A stretch of 64,000 nt of DNA, taken from the NCBI RefSeq assembly GCF_019097595.1, contig NC_080716.1, positions 33,247,401 to 33,311,400 on the forward strand, written 5' to 3'. The position numbers and the translations under genes were made by a program. Origin of the DNA: Hemibagrus wyckioides. Taxonomy: Eukaryota > Chordata > Actinopteri > Siluriformes > Bagridae. Under the pieces are notes generated by a model that saw nothing but the letters and a program-made list of their open reading frames with translations, ran no database searches and had not been told where the DNA came from. Below are positions 57,001-64,000 of this stretch, in pieces (the first letter of the stretch is position 1; each line of letters starts with the position of its first letter).

Positions 57001-60000
57001 AACACAGATAGTGGTACAGTGTGAACACAGAGACTGAATGCTAACACAGATAGCGGTGCAGTGTGAACACAGAGACTGAATGCTAACACAGAGACTGAAT
57101 GCTAACACAGATAGCGGTGCAGCGTGAACAAAGAGACTGAATGCTAACACAGATAGCGGTGCAGTGTGAACACAGAGACTGAATGCTAACACAGATAGTG
57201 GTGCAGTGTGAACACAGAGACTGAATGCTAACACAGATAGTGGTGCGGTGTGAACACAGAGACTGAATGCTAACACATAGACTGAATGCTAACACAGATA
57301 GCGGTGCAGTGTGAACACAGAGACTGAATGCTAACAGAGACTGAATGCTAACACAGATAGTGGTGCAGTGTGAACACAGAGACTGAATGCTAACACAGAT
57401 AGTGGTGCAGTGTGAACACAGAGACTGAATGCTAACACAGATAGTGGTGCAGTGTGAACACAGAGACTGAATGCAACACAGAGAGTGGTGCAGTGTGAAC
57501 ACAGAGACTGAATGCTAACACAGAGTGGTGCAGTGTGAACACAGAGACTGAATGCTAACACAGATAGCGATGCGGTGTGAACACAGAGACTGAATGCTAA
57601 CAGATAGCAGTGCAGTGTGAACACAGAGACTGAATGCTAACACAGAGACTGAATGATAACACAAATAGTGGTGCTGTGTGAACACAGAGACTGAATGCTA
57701 ACACAAATAGTGGTGCATAGTGTTGCAGTGTGAACACAGAGACTGAATGCTAACACAGATAGCGGTGCAGCATGAACACAGAGACTGAATGCTAACACAG
57801 ATAGCGGTGCAGCGTGAACACAGAGACTGAATGCTAACACAGATAGTGGTGCAGTGTGAACACAGAGACTGAATGCTAACACAGATAGTGGTGCAGTGTG
57901 AACACAGAGACTGAATGCTAACACAGATAGTGGTACAGTGTGAACACAGAGACTGAATGCTAACACAGATAGCGGTGCAGTGTGAACACAGAGACTGAAT
58001 GCTAACACAGATGGTGGTGCAGTGTGAACACAGAGACTGAATGCTAACACAGATAGTGGTGCAGTGTGAACACAGAGACTGAATGCTAACACAGATAGTG
58101 GTACAGTGTGAACACAGAGACTGAATGCTAACACAGATAGCGGTGCAGTGTGAACACAGAGACTGAATGCTAACACAGAGACTGAATGCTAACACAGATA
58201 GCGGTGCAGCGTGAACAAAGAGACTGAATGCTAACACAGATAGCGGTGCAGTGTGAACACAGAGACTGAATGCTAACACAGATAGCGGTGCAGCGTGAAC
58301 ACAGAGACTGAATGCTAACACAGATAGTGGTGCAGTGTGAACACAGAGACTGAATGCTAACAGAGACTGAATGCTAACACAGATAGCGGTGCAGCGTGAA
58401 CACAGAGACTGAATGCTAACACAGATAGTGGTGCAGTGTGAACACAGAGACGGAATGCAACACAGAGAGTGGTGCAGTGTGAACACAGAGACTGAATGCT
58501 AACACAGATAGCGGTGCAGCGTGAACACAGAGACTGAATGCTAACACAGATAGCGATGCGGTGTGAACACAGAGACTGAATGCTAACACAGATAGCAGTG
58601 CAGTGTGAACACAGAGACTGAATGCTAACACAGAGACTGAATGATAACACAAATAGTGGTGCTGTGTGAACACAGAGACTGAATGCTAACACAGATAGTG
58701 GTGCAGTGTGAACACAGAGACTGAATGCTAACACAGATAGTGGTGCAGTGTGAACACAGAGACTGAATGCTAACACAGATAGTGGTACAGTGTGAACACA
58801 GAGACTGAATGCTAACACAGATAGTGGTGCAGTGTGAACACAGAGACTGAATGCTAACACAGATAGTGGTACAGTGTGAACACAGAGACTGAATGCTAAC
58901 ACAGATAGCGGTGCAGTGTGAACACAGAGACTGAATGCTAACACAGAGACTGAATGCTAACACAGATAGCGGTGCAGCGTGAACAAAGAGACTGAATGCT
59001 AACACAGATAGCGGTGCAGTGTGAACACAGAGACTGAATGCTAACACAGATAGTGGTACAGTGTGAACACAGAGACTGAATGCTAACACAGATAGTGGTG
59101 CAGTGTGAACACAGAGACTGAATGCTAACACAGATAGTGGTACAGTGTGAACACAGAGACTGAATGCTAACACAGATAGTGGTGCAGTGTGAACACAGAG
59201 ACTGAATGCTAACACAGATAGTGGTGCAGTGTGAACACAGAGACTGAATGCTAACACAGAGACTGAATGCTAACACAGATAGTGGTGCAGTGTGAACACA
59301 GAGACTGAATGCTAACACAGATAGTGGTACAGTGTGAACACAGAGACTGAATGCTAACACAGATAGTGGTGCAGTGTGAACACAGAGACTGAATGCTAAC
59401 ACAGATAGTGGTGCAGTGTGAACACAGAGACTGAATGCTAACACAGAGACTGAATGCTAACACAGATAGTGGTGCAGTGTGAACACAGAGACTGAATGCT
59501 AACACAGATAGTGGTACAGTGTGAACACAGAGACTGAATGCTAACAGATAGTGGTGCAGTGTGAACACAGAGACTGAATGCTAACACAGATAGTGGTACA
59601 GTGTGAACACAGAGACTGAATGCTAACACAGATAGTGGTGCAGTGTGAACACAGAGACTGAATGCTAACACAGATAGCGGTGCAGCGTGAACAAAGAGAC
59701 TGAATGCTAACACAGATAGTGGTGCAGTGTGAACACAGAGACTGAATGCTAACACAGATAGTGGTGCAGTGTGAACACAGAGACTGAATGCTAACACAGA
59801 TAGTGGTACAGTGTGAACACAGAGACTGAATGCTAACACAGATAGTGGTGCAGTGTGAACACAGAGACTGAATGCTAACACAGAGACTGAATGCTAACAC
59901 AGATAGTGGTGCAGTGTGAACACAGACTGAATGCTAACACAGATAGTGGTACAGTGTGAACACAGAGACTGAATGCTAACAGATAGTGGTGCAGTGTGAA

Positions 60001-63000
60001 CACAGAGACTGAATGCTAACACAGATAGTGGTACAGTGTGAACACAGAGACTGAATGCTAACACAGATAGTGGTGCAGTGTGAACACAGAGACTGAATGC
60101 TAACACAGATAGTGGTACAGTGTGAACACAGAGACTGAATGCTAACACAGATAGTGGTGCAGTGTGAACACAGAGACTGAATGCTAACACAGATAGCGGT
60201 GCAGTGTGAACACAGAGACTGAATGCTAACACAGAGACTGAATGCTAACACAGATAGCGGTGCAGCGTGAGCAAAGAGACTGAATGCTAACACAGATAGT
60301 GGTGCAGTGTGAACACAGAGACTGAATGCTAACACAGATAGTGGTGCAGTGTGAACACAGAGACTGAATGCTAACACAGATAGTGGTACAGTGTGAACAC
60401 AGAGACTGAATGCTAACACAGATAGTGGTGCAGTGTGAACACAGAGACTGAATGCTAACACAGATAGTGGTGCAGTGTGAACACAGAGACTGAATGCTAA
60501 CACAGAGACTGAATGCTAACACAGATAGTGGTGCAGTGTGAACACAGAGACTGAATGCTAACACAGATAGTGGTACAGTGTGAACACAGAGACTGAATGC
60601 TAACACAGATAGTGGTGCAGTGTGAACACAGAGACTGAATGCTAACACAGATAGTGGTACAGTGTGAACACAGAGACTGAATGCTAACAGATAGTGGTGC
60701 AGTGTGAACACAGAGACTGAATGCTAACACAGATAGTGGTACAGTGTGAACACAGAGACTGAATGCTAACACAGATAGTGGTGCAGTGTGAACACAGAGA
60801 CTGAATGCTAACACAGATAGCGGTGCAGCGTGAACAAAGAGACTGAATGCTAACACAGATAGTGGTGCAGTGTGAACACAGAGACTGAATGCTAACACAG
60901 ATAGTGGTGCAGTGTGAACACAGAGACTGAATGCTAACACAGATAGTGGTACAGTGTGAACACAGAGACTGAATGCTAACACAGATAGTGGTGCAGTGTG
61001 AACACAGAGACTGAATGCTAACACAGAGACTGAATGCTAACACAGATAGTGGTGCAGTGTGAACACAGACTGAATGCTAACACAGATAGTGGTACAGTGT
61101 GAACACAGAGACTGAATGCTAACAGATAGTGGTGCAGTGTGAACACAGAGACTGAATGCTAACACAGATAGTGGTGCAGTGTGAACACAGAGACTGAATG
61201 CTAACACAGATAGTGGTACAGTGTGAACACAGAGACTGAATGCTAACACAGATAGTGGTACAGTGTGAACACAGAGACTGAATGCTAACACAGATAGTGG
61301 TGCAGTGTGAACACAGAGACTGAATGCTAACACAGATAGCGGTGCAGTGTGAACACAGAGACTGAATGCTAACACAGAGACTGAATGCTAACACAGATAG
61401 CGGTGCAGCGTGAACAAAGAGACTGAATGCTAACACAGATAGTGGTGCAGTGTGAACACAGAGACTGAATGCTAACACAGATAGTGGTGCAGTGTGAACA
61501 CAGAGACTGAATGCTAACACAGATAGTGGTACAGTGTGAACACAGAGACTGAATGCTAACACAGATAGTGGTGCAGTGTGAACACAGAGACTGAATGCTA
61601 ACACAGATAGTGGTGCAGTGTGAACACAGAGACTGAATGCTAACACAGATAGTGGTGCAGTGTGAACACAGAGACTGAATGCTAACACAGATAGTGGTGC
61701 AGTGTGAACACAGAGACTGAATGCTAACACAGATAGTGGTGCAGTGTGAACACAGAGACTGAATGCTAACACAGATAGTGGTACAGTGTGAACACAGAGA
61801 CTGAATGCTAACACAGATAGTGGTGCAGTGTGAACACAGAGACTGAATGCTAACACAGATAGTGGTGCAGTGTGAACACAGAGACTGAATGCTAACACAG
61901 ATAGTGGTACAGTGTGAACACAGAGACTGAATGCTAACACAGATAGTGGTGCAGTGTGAACACAGAGACTGAATGCTAACACAGATAGTGGTACAGTGTG
62001 AACACAGAGACTGAATGCTAACAGATAGTGGTGCAGTGTGAACACAGAGACTGAATGCTAACACAGATAGCGGTGCAGTGTGAACACAGAGACTGAATGC
62101 TAACACAGAGACTGAATGCTAACACAGATAGCGGTGCAGCGTGAACAAAGAGACTGAATGCTAACACAGATAGTGGTGCAGTGTGAACACAGAGACTGAA
62201 TGCTAACACAGATAGTGGTGCAGTGTGAACACAGAGACTGAATGCTAACACAGATAGTGGTACAGTGTGAACACAGAGACTGAATGCTAACACAGATAGT
62301 GGTGCAGTGTGAACACAGAGACTGAATGCTAACACAGATAGTGGTACAGTGTGAACACAGAAACTGAATGCTAACACAGATAGTGGTACAGTGTGAACAC
62401 AGAGACTGAATGCTAACACAGATAGCGGTGCAGTGTGAACACAGAGACTGAATGCTAACACAGAGACTGAATGCTAACACAGATAGCGGTGCAGGGTGAA
62501 CAAAGAGACTGAATGCTAACACAGATAGTGGTGCAGTGTGAACACAGAGACTGAATGCTAACACAGATAGTGGTGCAGTGTGAACACAGAGACTGAATGC
62601 TAACACAGATAGTGGTACAGTGTGAACACAGAGAGTGAATGCTAACACAGATAGTGGTACAGTGTGAACACAGAGACTGAATGCTAACACAGAGACTGAA
62701 TGCTAACACAGATAGTGGTGCAGTGTGAACACAGAGACTGAATGCTAACACAGATAGTGGTACAGTGTGAACACAGAGACTGAATGCTAACACAGATAGC
62801 GGTGCAGTGTGAACACAGAGACTGAATGCTAACACAGAGACTGAATGCTAACACAGATAGCGGTGCAGCGTGAACAAAGAGACTGAATGCTAACACAGAT
62901 AGCGGTGCAGTGTGAACACAGAGACTGAATGCTAACACAGATAGTGGTGCAGTGTGAACACAGAGACTGAATGCTAACACAGATAGTGGTGCGGTGTGAA

Positions 63001-64000
63001 CACAGAGACTGAATGCTAACACATAGACTGAATGCTAACACAGATAGCGGTGCAGTGTGAACACAGAGACTGAATGCTAACAGAGACTGAATGCTAACAC
63101 AGATAGCGGTGCAGCGTGAACACAGAGACTGAATGCTAACACAGATAGTGGTGCAGTGTGAACACAGAGACTGAATGCTAACACAGATAGTGGTGCAGTG
63201 TGAACACAGAGACTGAATGCTAACACAGATAGTGGTGCAGTGTGAACACAGAGACTGAATGCAACACAGAGAGTGGTGCAGTGTGAACACAGAGACTGAA
63301 TGCTAACACAGAGTGGTGCAGTGTGAACACAGAGACTGAATGCTAACACAGATAGCGATGCGGTGTGAACACAGAGACTGAATGCTAACACAGATAGCAG
63401 TGCAGTGTGAACACAGAGACTGAATGCTAACACAGAGACTGAATGATAACACAAATAGTGGTGCTGTGTGAACACAGAGACTGAATGCTAACACAAATAG
63501 TGGTGCATAGTGTTGCAGTGTGAACACAGAGACTGAATGCTAACACAGATAGCGGTGCAGCGTGAACACAGAGACTGAATGCTAACACAGATAGCGGTGC
63601 AGCGTGAACACAGAGACTGAATGCTAACACAGATAGTGGTGCAGTGTGAACACAGAGACTGAATGCTAACACAGATAGTGGTGCAGTGTGAACACAGAGA
63701 CTGAATGCTAACACAGATAGTGGTACAGTGTGAACACAGAGACTGAATGCTAACACAGATAGCGGTGCAGTGTGAACACAGAGACTGAATGCTAACACAG
63801 ATGGTGGTGCAGTGTGAACACAGAGACTGAATGCTAACACAGATAGTGGTGCAGTGTGAACACAGAGACTGAATGCTAACACAGATAGTGGTACAGTGTG
63901 AACACAGAGACTGAATGCTAACACAGATAGCGGTGCAGTGTGAACACAGAGACTGAATGCTAACACAGAGACTGAATGCTAACACAGATAGCGGTGCAGC
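54016..64000. repeat. 42-bp satellite array with higher-order structure, open at right edge
   Basis: The unit is ACTGAATGCTAACACAGATA + GTGGTGCAGT + GTGAACACAGAG (42 bp), about 230 copies in the window. Main variants differ at GTGGTG/GTGGTA/GCGGTG and CAGTGTGAACAC/CAGCGTGAACAA. An extra 19-bp piece (ACACAGAGACTGAATGCTA) recurs at intervals. Rare marker variants repeat at fixed distances, showing longer periods of about 1143 bp and 5.75-5.79 kb. Because 42 is divisible by 3, minus-strand frames stay open for hundreds of codons (LAFSLCVHTAPLSV or SIQSLCSHCTTICV per unit); these are by-products, not genes. Confidence 0.95.

Noticed and set aside
53986..63985. Dozens of minus-strand frames with LAFSLCVHTAPLSV/SIQSLCSHCTTICV repeats
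   Set aside because: They are the 42-bp satellite read in two frames; unit length divisible by 3 and lack of stops in the unit explain them.

Overview
The window is nuclear DNA of a ray-finned fish. Genes have short phase-0 exons with GT-AG introns, and the spaces between them hold Tc1-like transposons, several non-LTR families, a Ty3/Gypsy element, a DIRS-like fragment, hAT-like elements, tRNA-derived SINEs, many CA/TC/TA microsatellites and long minisatellites. The repeat set (tRNA-derived SINE at 11,010; AATTG-tailed LINE 3' end at 22,690) reminds me of otophysan fish such as catfishes, but I could not test this.

Layout. 1-2,537: 5' part of a minus-strand coiled-coil gene (copy A) with its promoter to about 2,800. 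3,138-10,908: a decayed Ty3/Gypsy retrotransposon, itself split by a 2.6-kb DNA-transposon-like insert and a tRNA-Lys SINE. 10,909-22,690: repeat graveyard (SINEs, LINEs on both strands, DIRS-like recombinase fragment) and a small tRNA-Val/tRNA-Gly cluster with one intact tRNA-Gly(TCC). 22,690-25,906: 3' end of a minus-strand LINE whose 3' UTR has swollen to about 73 copies of a 32-bp repeat. 26,057-38,428: a plus-strand gene for a SecA-like ATPase, with an RRREEEQ heptad-repeat N-terminal exon, a 5.3-kb central exon carrying all SecA helicase-type motifs, and C-terminal exons with an OTU-like cysteine-protease motif. It carries several in-frame stops and one-base frameshifts, so this copy looks like a young pseudogene or a gene with sequence errors. 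38,636-40,700: another LINE. 41,392-42,983: a Tc1-like element. 43,026-48,713: complete copy B of the coiled-coil gene (12 exons, 590 codons). 49,310-52,466: second copy of the downstream flank, with its own Tc1-like insertion and a collapsed tRNA-Gly pair. About 52,430-52,730: an Ig V-like domain exon. 54,016-64,000: a 42-bp satellite with higher-order structure that runs off the right end.

How it fits together. Copies A and B lie in direct orientation 46.2 kb apart and came from one segmental duplication, with the SecA-like gene between them. Comparing the copies gives filled and empty sites that order the insertions, and shows that the coiled-coil gene changes length by gain, loss and fusion of phase-0 repeat exons. 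The most unusual content is the SecA-type translocase motor fused to a coiled coil and an OTU-like domain in a vertebrate, beside a tandemly duplicated, rapidly changing, predicted membrane-anchored coiled-coil gene.
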